Numbered from the stretch's first letter, positions 23,031-35,910 are shown. The stretch is DNA of 64,000 nt from Prorocentrum cordatum (GCA_963575745.1 CAUYUJ010004280.1:94177-158176); one strand, 5' to 3'. Translations and numbers: made by a program. Notes: generated from the sequence alone by a model not told the origin.

Positions 23031-24470
23031 ATCCGCCCGCTGTAACGACACTTGTTGGCGCTGCAAAACTACAGAGCAACCGACCACTGCAGACGAGCTA
23101 CGACCCCACATAGGGACCTGCCCCAAGAGACCACATGTCGGAGAGGGAGGAGGAGCACGGACCACCACGGTCGAAGAACCTCCCGACACAAGAACAGACG
23201 AGACCAACGTGGACACGACCACCGACTCGCCTACGTCTCAGATGCAGTGTTCTCCTCCACAATGCGGGGGGTTCGATATAGCTCAGGCAGACAACGACAT
23301 GCCGACAGAGACACCTACACGAACGCATCCAGACAACGATCGAGTTCTGCCCAACAGACAAAAGAAACCGATCGACCCGATGCATTACATGACTCACAGC
23401 CCAAAACATCCCGACTGTGAGATCTGTTCTCGTACGATGGCACAGAATGCCCCGTGTAGACGACAGCACAAACCACATCCACCGGCAGACCCCACCGAAG
23501 AGGATAACGCCTACGAAGCTTTTGTCCCGAAGAAGTTCGGTGAATCTCTAACTGCTGACCATATCGTACTGGCCAAAGACGATGCCGCGGACAAACATGG
23601 CGACAAATATGCACTTGTTGTCCTTGACAGACATGCTGGCATCTTCATGGCCTACCCAGCGCTACACAAAGACGCAGCTACTACAAAGGCATCCTTTCAA
23701 CAGTTCATCGCCGCGAACGATGAGGCGAAGCATATCTACACAGACAATTCTGGAGAGCTTCAGAAAGCTTGCCGCCAATTGGGATGGAGACACGACACGA
23801 GTACGCCACATCGTCCACAGACAAATGGATTAATTGAGCGGGTTGTCAAAATTGTCATCCTTGGTACCAGAGCTGTGTTACATATGTCTGGTCTGGGACA
23901 CGAATGGTGGAAAGAGGCCATGCAAGCCTTTTGCTGTGGACACAACTTTGTGCATGCATCCACGGGCGTCGCTGCCCTCAAAGAGGAGCATGCAGAAAAG
24001 ACAGCTCATGAAATAAGATTTGGCGAAAGCTTCCCTGGGCACTGCATACCATTCGGTGCTCGGATATTTTGGAAATGCCTCAACCCCGAGATTAACAACG
24101 AAACTGCAAAATTTAAAGAAAACACTCGGGAAGGGTTATTCATGGGATACCACTTACACTCTGGTGGACGATGGTCAGGTGACTACCTTGTTTTGGACAC
24201 GGCTACATACGCCAAGAACCCTGATGGTGATCTGTGCCATGTGCACAGAGTCAAAGACATCATCATCCCTGATGGCAAGTTCACCTACCCCGTGAAAGAT
24301 GGTACTCTAAGACATCATAACCCTGAGGCACACGACGAGGTGAAGGCATCTACTTCTCGCCCCTTGGGTGACAAGCCAATGCCTGACCCTCCACTTTCTT
24401 ACCCTAAAGAATGGGATGATCCGTCTATGATGACAACGGAAGATAACGCTGTAGATATCCAGACATCGGC
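23031..24470 (+). CDS. int: Copia integrase
   Basis: A C2HC-like cluster (CxxC, then H-x3-C, 23053-23123) precedes the zinc-binding N-terminus HYMTHSPKHPDCEIC (about 23383-23427). The catalytic core has Asp at 23557-23559 (TADHIV), Asp at 23743-23745 (YTDNSGEL) and Glu at 23836-23838 (NGLIERVV), the D,D,E triad, with 30 residues between the second and third instead of the usual 35 or so. The copia-type C-terminal region (ARIFWKCLNPE; TREGLFMGYHLHSGG) follows. The triad is intact, so this domain could be functional in DNA strand transfer. The frame then runs into the T-rich tract. Confidence 0.9.
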
Positions 24471-24530
24471 TTTTTTTTGTTTTTTTCCAATTTTTTTTTT
24501 ATTCATTTCTTACATAATTTTGTTTTTTTT

Positions 24531-24561
<31 letters not shown>

Positions 24562-24728
24562 TTTTTGTTTTTTTTATTTTGTTTTTTTTTTTTCTTTATT
24601 TTTTTTTTGTTGTTTTTTTTTCTCTATTTAGTTAATTTCTTTGATTTTGTTTTTTATTTTATGTTTTTCTTGTGTTTCTTGTTTTTCCTTCTTATTTCTT
24701 TATCCGGGCCCGTCGGGCCCTGCACCAG
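24471..24728 (+). other. T-rich tract interrupting pol; candidate intron
   Basis: About 230 nt of nearly pure T with G, C and A interruptions separates integrase from RT. The integrase frame and the RT frame differ by one. Removing GT 24479 to AG 24728 (250 nt) would place them in register with no stop, as would AG 24740 (262 nt). It may be an intron with an extreme pyrimidine tract, or a T-repeat expansion that is simply read as Phe/Leu in this copy. Confidence 0.55.
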
Positions 24729-26385
24729 CGCCGGAGCCAGACTACTGGGATCAGCGTGGATATTGCGTCATCAGACACATTCGTACCCCAAGAAAGAAAC
24801 TATTCATCCCAACGGACGACGTCATGAATATACCAGTACCTGTTGACCAACTCGACGTGACACGAGATTTCAAAACGACTTCTATTTTCGAGGGCGAAAG
24901 TAACTTCCGAGATGTTTGGGATGGTGTTAGCGCCAACGACCACAGGGAGCTGAGCGAGCCGTGGACAGGCACGATTCAGTTCTATGAGCTTCCAAAAATA
25001 ACGCCAGACGGCAAAATGGTGGTTCGTGGACGCGAGACACGTGTGCAGACTACTACACGTCCTGATCACGTTCTTCCCGAGCATTGGAAAACACTTTCCC
25101 GTGGACAGCAAAAGAAAGAAATCGATTACGCCAACGACGTTAAACGAGCCCGTGAAATTCGTGATCGTGCTGCATTGCGAGTGTGGACAAGACAGGATAA
25201 ACAGGTCAACAATTTCCGTATTACTACATCAGGCGGACCAACATGGAATACTGTGGAACGACGGATTACATACGACACTGACAATGGTGACGTCATCCGC
25301 GACGAGAATGTCAAAGGCGTGACAAACAAAGAAATACTGTATGCCAAATTACCTGGTGGGCCACGTGACATTACCACGGTACTTTACTACCGTCAACTAC
25401 CACAACAGCACGATGGAGAAGAACGTGCTTTGGTATTTGTGGATAATGAGGGAACCGACTTTGGGACTTTGAACCCGCTCATACGCAAGTTCACCCAGTC
25501 GGTAGCAATACCAACCATGCCACGTGAGACCAACTACATGCCGGCACACAGAGATAAAATACCAGATTCGACATGGTCACGCACAGCATTAGTTACCAGA
25601 AACCTGAGTAAGAAAGAAGTTGCCGCAGAACCACGTGCACAAGAAGCCCTACGAAAAGAATACGAGAGATTGGAAATGAAACAAACCTGGATGTTGGAGA
25701 CTGTTGCAGAAAAAGCTGACATTGAGTCACAAGCTATTCGCAATGGAACAAAGGTGCATTTCTTCAATATATTGGAATTATCTTCAGTCAAACATGAAGA
25801 ACTTCATCCTGATCTACGTAAATTCAAGGGCAGAGTGGTGGTTCAGGGCAATACAGGCAAAGATGAAACTGGTTTGGCCGCCATATTCGCCGACGCCGCT
25901 TCCAGTGCTTCGCATATAGAGGCTTCCAAACTTTGCGATGCTACTGCATTATTACCGCAATATGCGGGAGAGCAAAGCGACGCACCTGGAGCTTACGCGC
26001 AGGCCTTATTATACGGCGACGGACGAATTGATCCAGTTGATACTTGGATTACTATACCTAAATGGCGACAACCGACATCATGGTCAAAATACAATAACCC
26101 AGTGTGCCGATTGCGATTGGCACTATACGGACACCCTCTTGCAGGTGTCTTTTGGGAACGAAAATGCCGTACATGCTTGGAAAGCGTCGGTTTCGAGCCT
26201 ATTTCAGGATGGGAATGTGTATGGAGACACAACAAACTGGGGCTGATACTTTCAGTATATGTGGACGATTTCAAATTGGCCGGCCCAGCTCATAATCTAC
26301 AGACTGGCTGGGATTATATTCGTAAAAGCGGTATCGATTTGGATCCACCTACTCCATACTCACAATATTTGGGTTGGACAACAAG
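24729..26385 (+). CDS. RT: Copia reverse transcriptase
   Basis: The RVT_2-type domain begins near 25600. Motif A is QSDAPGAYAQA with Asp at 25979-25981. Next comes RLRLALYGHPLAGVFWE, the counterpart of the KALYGLKQAPRxW block. The catalytic YVDD is at 26258-26269, followed by FKLAG. Both Asp residues of the YVDD box are present. About 270 residues of unassigned sequence lie before the domain. The frame ends at TGA just after SQYLGW, while the homologous sequence continues in the +1 frame, indicating a one-base insertion near 26370-26385. Confidence 0.88.
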
Positions 26386-27790
26386 CATATGACGTACCGC
26401 AGAGCATCTTCGACAAAAGAATGTCCACAATACGCCCTATGCTACCTGTACACAATGAGAAAGATTACAATACGGCAAAACACGTTCGTGGCATTCGACA
26501 TGACATGCTTGGTTTTACAGATCAGTGCATTGAGCGGCACCTGGAATGCGCCTCCAAGCGCGCCCAGGGAACAGGGTCACGTCGGAAACGATCCGACTCG
26601 CCGAGGGCTTCGCGATCCAAATCGCCATCTTCCTCCGGGTCGGTCGCCAGACCTACTAGTGTGCTCAACGCACGGACAAGATCATCCAGCCCAGCAAAAT
26701 CGATCGACACAACTTCTACCAGTACCATACCCGCCACATACCATGATCTACCCGACGCAGAGACCCCTGGCATCGAGGACACCTCCTTCACTGAGTCCGA
26801 CTATTCAGACGAGGGCGTTCTCGGCCAGGACGCGGCAAGTGTACTAATGAAGATCCTGTACTTGGCACGTTGCTGTCGTTTCGATCTTCTACATACGGTA
26901 TGTATGTTGGCCAGAGAAATTACCAAATGGAATACTACATGTGACAAACGTCTACATCGGTTGATATGCTACATCAAAACGACGCGTACACATTGCTTAC
27001 ACGGATGGATAGGCGATTCGTCAGACAAGTTATCCATCATGCTATTCACTGACGCCTCGTTCGCTGATTGCATTACATCATCCAAATCCACTACCGGTGT
27101 TTTTGCTGCGCTTGTTGGACCCAATACGTTCTTTCCAGTCAACGCTGTATGTAAGAAACAAACGGTAGTTTCACATTCATCTACTGAATCGGAGATCGTT
27201 GCTCTCGATTCCGCACTACGACTGGAAGGGTTACCACTACTATCATTCTGGGAAGCCGTGGTGGGAGTTGCCAAAACATGCAAAGAGAAGAATACATGCC
27301 TGAGCTGCCATCGACACGTTGACCCGGCGATGTGTCCTACATTGGCAGCCAAAAAGAAGCGTAAACCATCGCCTCGCAAGGCACCCCCTACTCGGGGATC
27401 TTCTCCTAGCCGTAGGCAACTACCGCTAAATACGGATTTACCTACGACTCAAAAGAGACGTACAATATCCCATGAAGGTGCCGTACTACACGTGGATCCA
27501 GAGCCAGCTCCAGAGATCAGTGCACCGAAAGTACGTCTTATCGTCCTGGAGGATAACCAGGCCGTTATCAAAATTGTCCAAAAGGGACGTACACCAGCAC
27601 TTCGTCATCTTCATCGTACTCATCGTATCAATCTGGATTGGATATGCGAAACATGTCAAATTGAACTTATCGAGCTTAAATATGTAGGAACAAAAGAGCA
27701 GATCGCAGATATGATGACCAAAAGTTTCGAGACCAAGAAAGCAGACCTTTGGAAGGACCTCTTGGAACACTCGCTTATTTTTCCTGTTAC
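26386..27790 (+). CDS. RH: Copia RT connection and RNase H
   Basis: Picks up the RT tail in a new frame. RNase H residues are Asp 27051 (LFTDASF), Glu 27192 (SSTESEIVALDS) and Asp 27552 (LEDNQAV). The hallmark KKQTVVSHSSTESE and the end block TKEQIADMMTKSFETKK are copia-like. Two insertions are unusual: a Ser/Pro-rich stretch (about 26560-26830) between RT and RNase H, and a Cys-rich, basic stretch (27285-27510) inside RNase H. No stop follows RNase H: the frame continues for another 2.7 kb. Confidence 0.88.
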
Positions 27791-30495
27791 TCCGATACAA
27801 TGTCCGCCGATACGAGGGCCTCGGAGGCCCGACGGTTTACCTCATGAAGCGGAACCTCCTAAATTGTATGGATGCCCAGAAATATGCAAGATATTGCTGA
27901 CGGAAAAAGAAAGATGGGGCGAGGTAGGATCAGAATGCGGATTTCAGTGTGTTGGACAAGCTAACCATGAGGGGCTATGTGCATGCATGTACCACTATGG
28001 CGTACCAGCCGCAGATACTGCGTCGCGCACACCTCGTTCACGCGCACGTTCACCGCATGGTAGACATCCTCGCCATCCTCCCTCACCTCAACGAGATGCA
28101 GAGAGAGTTAGGACATTGATTATTCGTTCACACCGCAGCAAATTTACGACTCGAGCTACAAAGCTTACAAGCATCCTGTTTGCCGCTTGCGAGGCGAACA
28201 TAAGTGAGATCGGTTCTAATCCCGACCCCTCCATCCACGAGATGGATCAGGCACAGCCGCTCAACCTCGTCGGCTGGCCCATCGGCTACGACAAGGAGTA
28301 CGACCCGAATGCCAGGGACGATGACCGCGTGGGCTTTGCGTACCACGCTCAAACTGGTCGTCCTCGTGATCCCGAAGATGGTTACATATACATACATCAA
28401 CGGCGTGCCGATCGGAGCGGAGAATTTGATCTTCGAGTACCCGACGAGTCTTCTATCCGTGAACTTGCCCGCTTCGCGTCCGTTGAGGCTAAGAAATGGG
28501 CCAGCACTGAGAGTGGATCCGTCGGCGGCAACGCCAACTACGAGTACAACACGTTCACAGCTACGCCGTGGCTATCTTTCATGCGTGCGATGTGTATGAT
28601 TTCCAGCCTTTTCAATCGTAATCCTTCAGTGCAAGATAGTGTTCGTGGACTACATGATCATTTGAATGCGACGATCCCAGGATCAGACCGCAAATGTCCA
28701 CCATCAAACTTTACTACTATGATACTGAAGACGGAGTGGATGATGATTCGCAACGATTGGTCCAAAATTGGCAGTGCAGTTCTGGGACAATACACCGACG
28801 ACAGCGTTACGGATACGCAAAACTATTACAACAATGGTCTGAGTGCACCATCCGATGTATACCAGAATGGATTGGTAACGCCATGCTATGCTCCTAAAAT
28901 TGATCGTGCATTGGCCAAGCTACCTACTCGTCCACCTGGCATCGCCAGGACATCGGATACATCTGGGCACATCGGTCATATCGTCGAGGATAACTTGGTC
29001 ACCAACACGAGAGCTTTTTCCGACCTTACCCAAACAAAGAAGTTCCGCCGCAAGCTTACTACATGGTTGATTGCGCGCGGAGGCGTTGGAAGCGTCGGAT
29101 CAAACTCCAAGACGGTGGCAACGCCATCCGACCATCCGAATGGTTGGGTGGCGATATTGGATGATCCACAAGAGACAGAGCGTACCTATCGTTGGACACC
29201 ATACAACGAGGGCAACGACTTCTTCGGCGACGCTGCTGACCACTTGGGTTCGAATGATCCTGGCATGACTCCTGGCAATGATGTGGACCCATTCGAGTTG
29301 GACCACGCAAAATACAGTGCTTTCTGTGGTGGTCGCTTGGTTTCTACCCTATTGTCAGACAATGGGTGGCACTCCCTCGTACAAGAGGACTTGGGAATAC
29401 TATTACATCATGCATTTGGGCCATCGGGTCATGCGTACAAATGGACCAACTTATACACGGACTCAACATGGATCATGCATGCGAAGAAAGGGGCTAAGGG
29501 GGCAAAACACAAGAAGTACCCCGATTTCGGCATCGACGAGCTCAACGCTGCCCAGAAGAGAATCGACTTCGCCAAAGCATCAAATACTGCTCTTGTTCCG
29601 CTATTCATGCCGTGCCTTAACCGCGCGGAATACATGGGTGGCGCTACTCTTGAGCACCTGTCGACCATGATCCGCGACGACATCATGATGTGGGCATTCT
29701 CTTTTGGCAATTACAGGGAATGGTTCAGACATAATGACACGCCGATCGGTCAAGATTGCGTTCTCTTGCCTGAAACTGGTTATGAGGGCGTACGATACGG
29801 AATGGAGGAACTACGCAAGCAACGTTTCGAGAAAGAGGAAAGCCGTATCAACGCTCTTCTCAACAATCAGTTTGAGAACACTCTCGAGCAGCGCAATATG
29901 ATCAGGAAGATCCGCGAAGCCAGGGGCCTCATGTTTCAAAGCGACAACGCTTCCATCAAGAAGTGGCGCGAGCTGAACGAGACCATCTGGGAATACTGGG
30001 CCAATGATTTCCCATCATCCATAAAACAAAGACACTATCACAGGGGACTCAATGCCATGGTAGTATGGAGTGCGAACGACATCGCATGTGCTTATCCTGG
30101 ACAGAACACCATCGACATGCGCCGACATCACAGTCGTGCTCCTACCAACGTACACGAGCTCCAAAAGATGGAATGTGAGGGCGGCGTCCCGACGCTCATG
30201 CCCGTACACGTGCTCGTGGACGTATCACGGTTTGTCGATGTGATGCAGTATTTCCGCTGCCCCACGGTCATGGGACCTGGAAAAGCAGCGCAATGGGGCG
30301 TACACCCGAACTTTGATCACCACACGAGCGACTTGATAACTATCATGCAGAACCGTGGTATCACTGTTCTTCCATCCGACCATTGGGTGGATACGTACGA
30401 CAGGGTTACCCCACAGGCTTGGCACGCCAAACAGAATAACCATAACATGGCAATGTTAACAACGCAATTCTGCGACGCAGTATGCTATCGCAATT
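27791..30495 (+). CDS. Post-RNase H module X1: Cys/His cluster, unknown body, possible SGNH-like end
   Basis: In frame with RNase H. A Cys/His cluster (CPEICK ... ECGFQCVGQANHEGLCAC, about 27868-27990) suggests zinc binding. A long unrecognised region follows (DQAQPLNLVGWPIGYDKEYD onward), containing several Trp/Tyr-rich helices. The last 150 residues contain VVWSANDIACAYPG (30060-30100), then hydrophobic strands PVHVLVDVSRF, and QAWHAKQNNHN near 30420. This order loosely recalls the N-D and terminal H blocks of SGNH hydrolases as found in other dinoflagellate proteins; I hold that weakly. The frame steps -1 at the T5 run 30492-30496. Confidence 0.6.
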
Positions 30496-33400
30496 TTTGC
30501 GCATTGATACAGTCTCTTCCTTCTCAGCCATATCCATTCAGGCCGCCATTGCTGACTTCTGTCACGGACAACAGGCCTACACTCAGGCCAAGGAAATCAT
30601 GGCAGCCCTCGACTTCAGAGAAAAGTTGACAAACGAATGGAAAAGAGACCTCAGCCTCACAACATTGATGACCCAGACGGCAAACGAGATGGCTCATTGT
30701 GCGTGGATGGCGTCATGTGCCGAGGGCACATTGCCGGCATCACTGCCTGCCGAGACGGGCGACACGACTGAGCCGACTCCTGGAAGGTCTACACGTACGC
30801 CAGCAACGGACCCTAGCGATCCTGACCAAACCCTTCCTGATAATGCTCCATGGGTTATGGCATACAATGACTTATTCCAGTACCTTATGCTGTTGATCAA
30901 AGAATACCCTGGGGCTTGGGCATCTTGGCATTCTCTTGAGAAAGATGAACTTCTAGAACCCAAGATCGTCAAAACAGTTGAAGATGCACATGCAGTTACT
31001 TGGGTTGTATTCGAGCAATTCTTACGTCAGATCAAAGAGTTGGATGGAGACGATAATGCGACCAAATCAAGGCTCATTGCAGAAGAAAACAGATTGTCTT
31101 CTCACCGCATCGGCCCAGCTGCCGAGAACGAGAAGAACATCGAGGCATGCAAAACATTCTTCAAACAGAATGCACTGGATCGAGTTGCTTTGGGTCATGA
31201 CCCTAATGTCCCTACAGCCGTATGGAGGGCAGCTGATGACACAGCACAGCCAGCCCCACCAGGCCCATTGCCTGATCCACTGCAACCTGGACCGCAATCG
31301 ATCAAAGCGTCGCAACCATCGACTTCAGAGCCTAAAGCAGAACAACAACCAGCAGATCAGCTCCCAAAAGCTGAGGCGGTACCGATCCCTGATGACGGCA
31401 CCGACCTTGAGGCAATGGAGCTGGAGGCAACTCCTGCTGAGGAGGAGCCTTCTCCACATGAGATGAATATATTGTCATGGCAGGACAGTTGTGAGCGTTC
31501 CATGCACGAGGATACCAGCAAGCTCGGGATCTTCGATAACTCGTGCACTATTCGCGAATGGAAGTTACAGTATGGCATCAAAGATGAACATCCATACATG
31601 TGCCCAATGTTGCGGGGCACGAAAGCGACCAATGGATTTGCCTGCATCGAAGACCAAGAGTGGTACGAGCAGCTACTGCATGATGATAGTGTAATTGCTC
31701 ATGCGCCTGACATTGCACAATCTGGGTGTTTCCCAGAATGGAAATGGATACCATTACCACATTACGACGATGTACGTTATGGTCCTGAGCTAATTGATGA
31801 AGAATGGCTGGGAACAAACAAATACATGAGCAAATACATCACGACTATGTTACGCCATGAGATTCACTACAAAAAGTTTTGGATCAACCAATTTCATGAC
31901 AGACGTATTAATATCTGGGACAAAACAACAAAGAATGATTGGAAGATTCCAATCAATTGGAAATCATTTAAAGAAATGGTTCAATGGAAATTCCGAGATC
32001 GCAAAGAAAGACACAATGGACCATCCATGGAAGCGGCAGTGGCACATTTCAAGAAAGACGGTGAAAATGATGGATACACCGATTGGAACGACTACTATCC
32101 GATATTCATTATTCGTGCGTTCCAGAAGCATATTGACCCACAGAAAAACAGAATCGAGATATACGCCAAGCCGATTCCTGACGGAGGTGACCCCAGCACT
32201 TTTGACTGGAACAGCGTTATTGCTATTCGGTGCGTCGGTGGTCACAGTTGCGTCAACCCATCTTCAAAGCCATGGAACATGGGATGGGAGAGCTTACAGT
32301 GGACAGATGTCAAATATCTCCATCATGGCACAGCATCCCGTGCCTGGAAGAACATATTGAAGACAGGGATCATTCCTGGATATGTTGAACCACATTCTCA
32401 GAGAGACAGAACTTACAAACCATCGCAGCGATCCGAGGCATTCTTCAGTTCTAGCACATATTTGAACAATGTTCAAAAGAACCCACATACTTCAGTAGAA
32501 TCGTACAAGTTCAACAGCTACAAGAACGAAGTCGAGCTGGTGATCAACATGGAGATCGCCACAAAAGCAGGTTGCAGATTTTGGTTGGGTGCTCAGGGCG
32601 CTATCATGACTGAGGACGTGGTACCCGCTGCGGCAATTATTGCTATTCGCCGCCTCAAACCACACCACATGCATGGCCAGCAGCTGTGGCCAGACGGCGA
32701 CCCATGGGACTACCCGCCATTGGCAGCCAGAGAGCCATTGAGCAAGTACGAGATTTGCGCCTGCCTTCCTGGAGAACTTATTGACGACCCACCTGGATTG
32801 GCACCTATCGACCCCGACCAAGACATGGAGCCTCCAAGGATGACGCCAGCATCAGCACCCTCGGCCAGGCCGGGGGAAACCCCTGCTGGCCGTACATCCG
32901 CAGAGGACGCCTTGGACGAGCAAATAGTACGTGCTATGATCCAGGAGACCAATCACAAAGCAGATGATAAAGAATGGTTGATTGCATTATCACATTGTCG
33001 TGAAGCTCTTCGACCAATCACAGCAAAGATCATGCAAAAAGATTGGGATCGTCGTCCTGCATTTAACGATGTTCGAATGGGCGACTTCATTGTCATTAAG
33101 AATTGGGGTTCTACCAAATGCTTCCACTACGACAACCATTGGCCCAAAGGCAATCACAATACCAAGATTGCCTTGTCCAAGGGACACAGATATGGTCCAA
33201 TCATCCATTTCGGCATCTTCGACAAGTTCTTTGCGGTACAAGTACCTATTCTCAACTACGGTTTACGATGGGTAAATATCTGGTATAATGACAAAAGCAT
33301 GCCCCTCAAGGGCGTTGTATTTGCATTGCCGATTCGTATCGAAGAACACGCCATCGATCCAACATGGATGGAGACTGCCCTGAAAGGCCCGACATCTTGC

Positions 33401-33955
33401 AGCGAGGACATACTGCAGCACAAGGTTAGCGGCAGCTTACCATACCTTGGAATGCCTAGCATCCATAGACCACGTATTCCGCGTACACCACCAAGAAGGC
33501 CCGCTCCACGGACACCTGATCCAGACGAGCTGGTGGCCACACCTGCCGAGGACAACGCTCAGACGGGCGACATTCCTCGACAGGGTACAGCATCATCGCA
33601 TGATCCACTGATCACCGTAATCGTGGACATATCAAATATCGTTCTTACTGCAGATGAGAAAGCTGCGAACGACAACATGAGGGCAGACCTCTCGGCAGAC
33701 ATCCAAGCAGAAGAGCAGATCGAGGCAAGCATCCTCGATAACATCATTGATCCGCCATCGAATTTCCTTGATCATCCAGACTACGACCCCGACGAGGATT
33801 CAAGATGGATTAGACAGTCTGATGATTGCCGCGTGTATTGTTGGACATCGGCGCTATTGGTGGATTCGCCTATGATCAAGATGAGGCAGATCATTGAGAT
33901 ACACAGTGGCGCAGACAGAATCGTAATGGACAACAATTCAGTCACATTTACAATT
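30496..33955 (+). CDS. Post-RNase H module X2 containing a Tpt1/KptA RNA 2'-phosphotransferase-like domain
   Basis: About 1,150 residues. The N-terminal 350 are helical, then Pro/Glu-rich. From about 31818 the Tpt1/KptA pattern appears: SKYITTMLRHEI (family SK-x-L-x-x-x-LRH), IRCVGGHS at about 32224 (family IRAxQGHS), YLHHGTASRAWKNILKTGI at about 32314 (family HGT..W..I...G), then VELVINME ... GCRFWLGAQGAIMTEDVVP (32532-32626). Tpt1 transfers an RNA 2'-phosphate to NAD+. Three of four catalytic residues (Arg-His, and the Arg of IRxxxGHS) are visible; the fourth Arg seems replaced in SYKNEVEL. The region after 32,880 is unrecognised. The frame ends at TGA 33956 with a +1 step into X3. Confidence 0.72.
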
Positions 33956-35388
33956 TGAAATTCGATTTGGATCGAAAGCATGGAACGCGGAGTCATATCA
34001 TTTGAACTACAATCATACCCACAAGTGGGCACATGACTTACCCAATTGTGGTGCAGATCACTTCTTCAAAAAGTTGGTACACTACCTCGACCCGGAGACT
34101 ATCGAGGAGTCGACCACTGGCATCTTTCAATGGATTTCCAAAGTATACCAGAACATCTTGAAAGATAGTATTGTGGAGCTACCAGATTTCGCCAAGGAAG
34201 TCATCCATGACAACCATCCTGCACTTCAGGCATTGCGTGACCTATACAAAAATTGTACTGCGACATACGGTGATCCAGAGTTTCCTGTGTGGGAAGAGCT
34301 GGTGGAAACACCTGCTGCGCCTCGAGAGGAGGGCGCTGGGCAGGATCTTCCCCAGGACCCAGGCAGTGTTGCGTCTGCAGCTCCCGATCAGGAGACTATG
34401 GTACGCATCATAGCTGAACAGACGGGACTCAAGCGCGAGGAGGGCGACAACGAGGCTACCTTGCAGAAGCAGGCTCGCCGTCTTCGTGAGGAGAACGTAT
34501 GCCATGGCGGTGCTGAGGATACCGACAACGTCAAGATAGAGTACAAAGGACTGCCAGGGGAAAGGTTGTCTCGGATCGAGATCGAGGGTTTAAGCAGATC
34601 GATCGCTTCCAGACCAAACACCGAGATCAATCGTGAGGCGATCAATCAGATCGGTCAGAGCCTCGCTCGCGGTCAGGACACCCGCTGGGGATCCCGCGAT
34701 CACCTGACTTCGGCAGGGGCCCCCGAGACGATCTTGCATCCCATACCGCTCTGTAACAATTGCGGTCGAGATCTGTCCCTCGGTATCGTCACAGGTGACG
34801 GCACACTCTGTGATATATGTTGGCAATACACTGTGGCCGTAGGCGCCACAGGTAAGAGCACCGCCACACAGAGTGACCTCGCGTACCTCCAGAAGTTGAC
34901 GAACTGGATCAAGACGACGTTGTCCGAGGACCAGGTCGCGAGATACATGAAGGATGGCGCACATGTCATTATGACGGGTGCGCGATCCCCCATAGGCACA
35001 GAGAAAGATCAGTTGCGGAGATTGGCCAATACGTCCAAGAAGAGGTATCAGAAGTGGGTCGAAGCCGGTAGCCCGCCTGCACACGAATGCAGATTAATGG
35101 GCGAATCCGAGGACGACCGACCTCTGTACTACCCATACGCCAATCTCATTCAACGCTTTCTCAACGACCTCAGATTCCATCATCAGATGACAGGAGCCCG
35201 CGTGAATGTCGGCAAGAAGCCCTGGAGAGTCGAGGACATGCGCGACGCGTGGGACATCCTTGACGTCAGTATTAGGACAGGACAGGCTGGTCGGAGAAAG
35301 TGGTGGCTGAACGAGGGACGCATTGACAGGCAGACGCGGCAGGCGCGCGGACTGATTACGGTTTCTCTCCCTCGAGGGGACGGACCCG
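33956..35388 (+). CDS. Post-RNase H module X3 with CxxC-CxxC zinc ribbon
   Basis: The frame is open from before 33956, so no new ATG is needed. It begins with an aromatic/His-rich segment (AWNAESYHLNYNHTHKWAHD), then a helical region and a Gln/Glu linker. A zinc ribbon C-x2-C-x15-C-x2-C lies at 34752-34820 (CNNCGRDL ... TLCDICWQY). A basic helical domain (KKRYQKWVEAGSPPAHECRL) follows. Function unknown; a nucleic-acid-binding role is a guess from the ribbon. The frame steps -1 at the GGGG run near 35376. Confidence 0.6.
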
Positions 35389-35910
35389 TGAACAGTTCAC
35401 CCAGCGCAAGCTTGCCGCGATTGCCAACGAGCTGATAGGCTCCCTCGATCCGTCACACACTGACCAGAGGGGGGGTAGTACAGGGATGAGAACCGATCCA
35501 GATACACACTCCCAACAGTCCGATGACGCCATGGAGCCGCGGCCGCCGCCGCGGCGGCCGCCGCGCCCTGCTCCTGGCGACGCCGCTGCATCCAGCGCCT
35601 CAGGCGCAGAGGACTACATGCCCGCGATGCCGCGCGCCAAGAGAGCACGTACATCTGATTACGCTGCTTACTGGCGCCACAATCTCGAGGACAGCGATTG
35701 GGGTCTTCGATACTGGAGTTATTACATCAAATGTTGGATCTACATTGCGATCAACAACGACGAGCATGTGTACATCCAGGATACACGTACAACGATTGGT
35801 TCCGCAACTGGATCCCGAGAACCACTTGGGAAACGTTTACGACAAGCTATGTCACGTACAACGGCCAGAGGGTGTGGGACCGCAGGTTCTACAAGGACGG
35901 CGACGCGTAG
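35389..35910 (+). CDS. Post-RNase H module X4, C-terminal end of the polyprotein path
   Basis: The frame runs FTQRKLAAIANELIGSLDPS into a Pro/Arg/Ala-rich linker encoded by GCGGCCGCC repeats (35535-35575), a possible nuclear signal PRAKRAR, and an aromatic stretch (DWGLRYWSYYIKCWIYIAIN). A further -1 step near 35760-35790 gives an equally aromatic ending (YNDWFRNWIPRTTWETF) that stops at TAG 35908-35910. Without that step the frame ends at 35983 with low-quality composition. No homology recognised. Confidence 0.5.
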
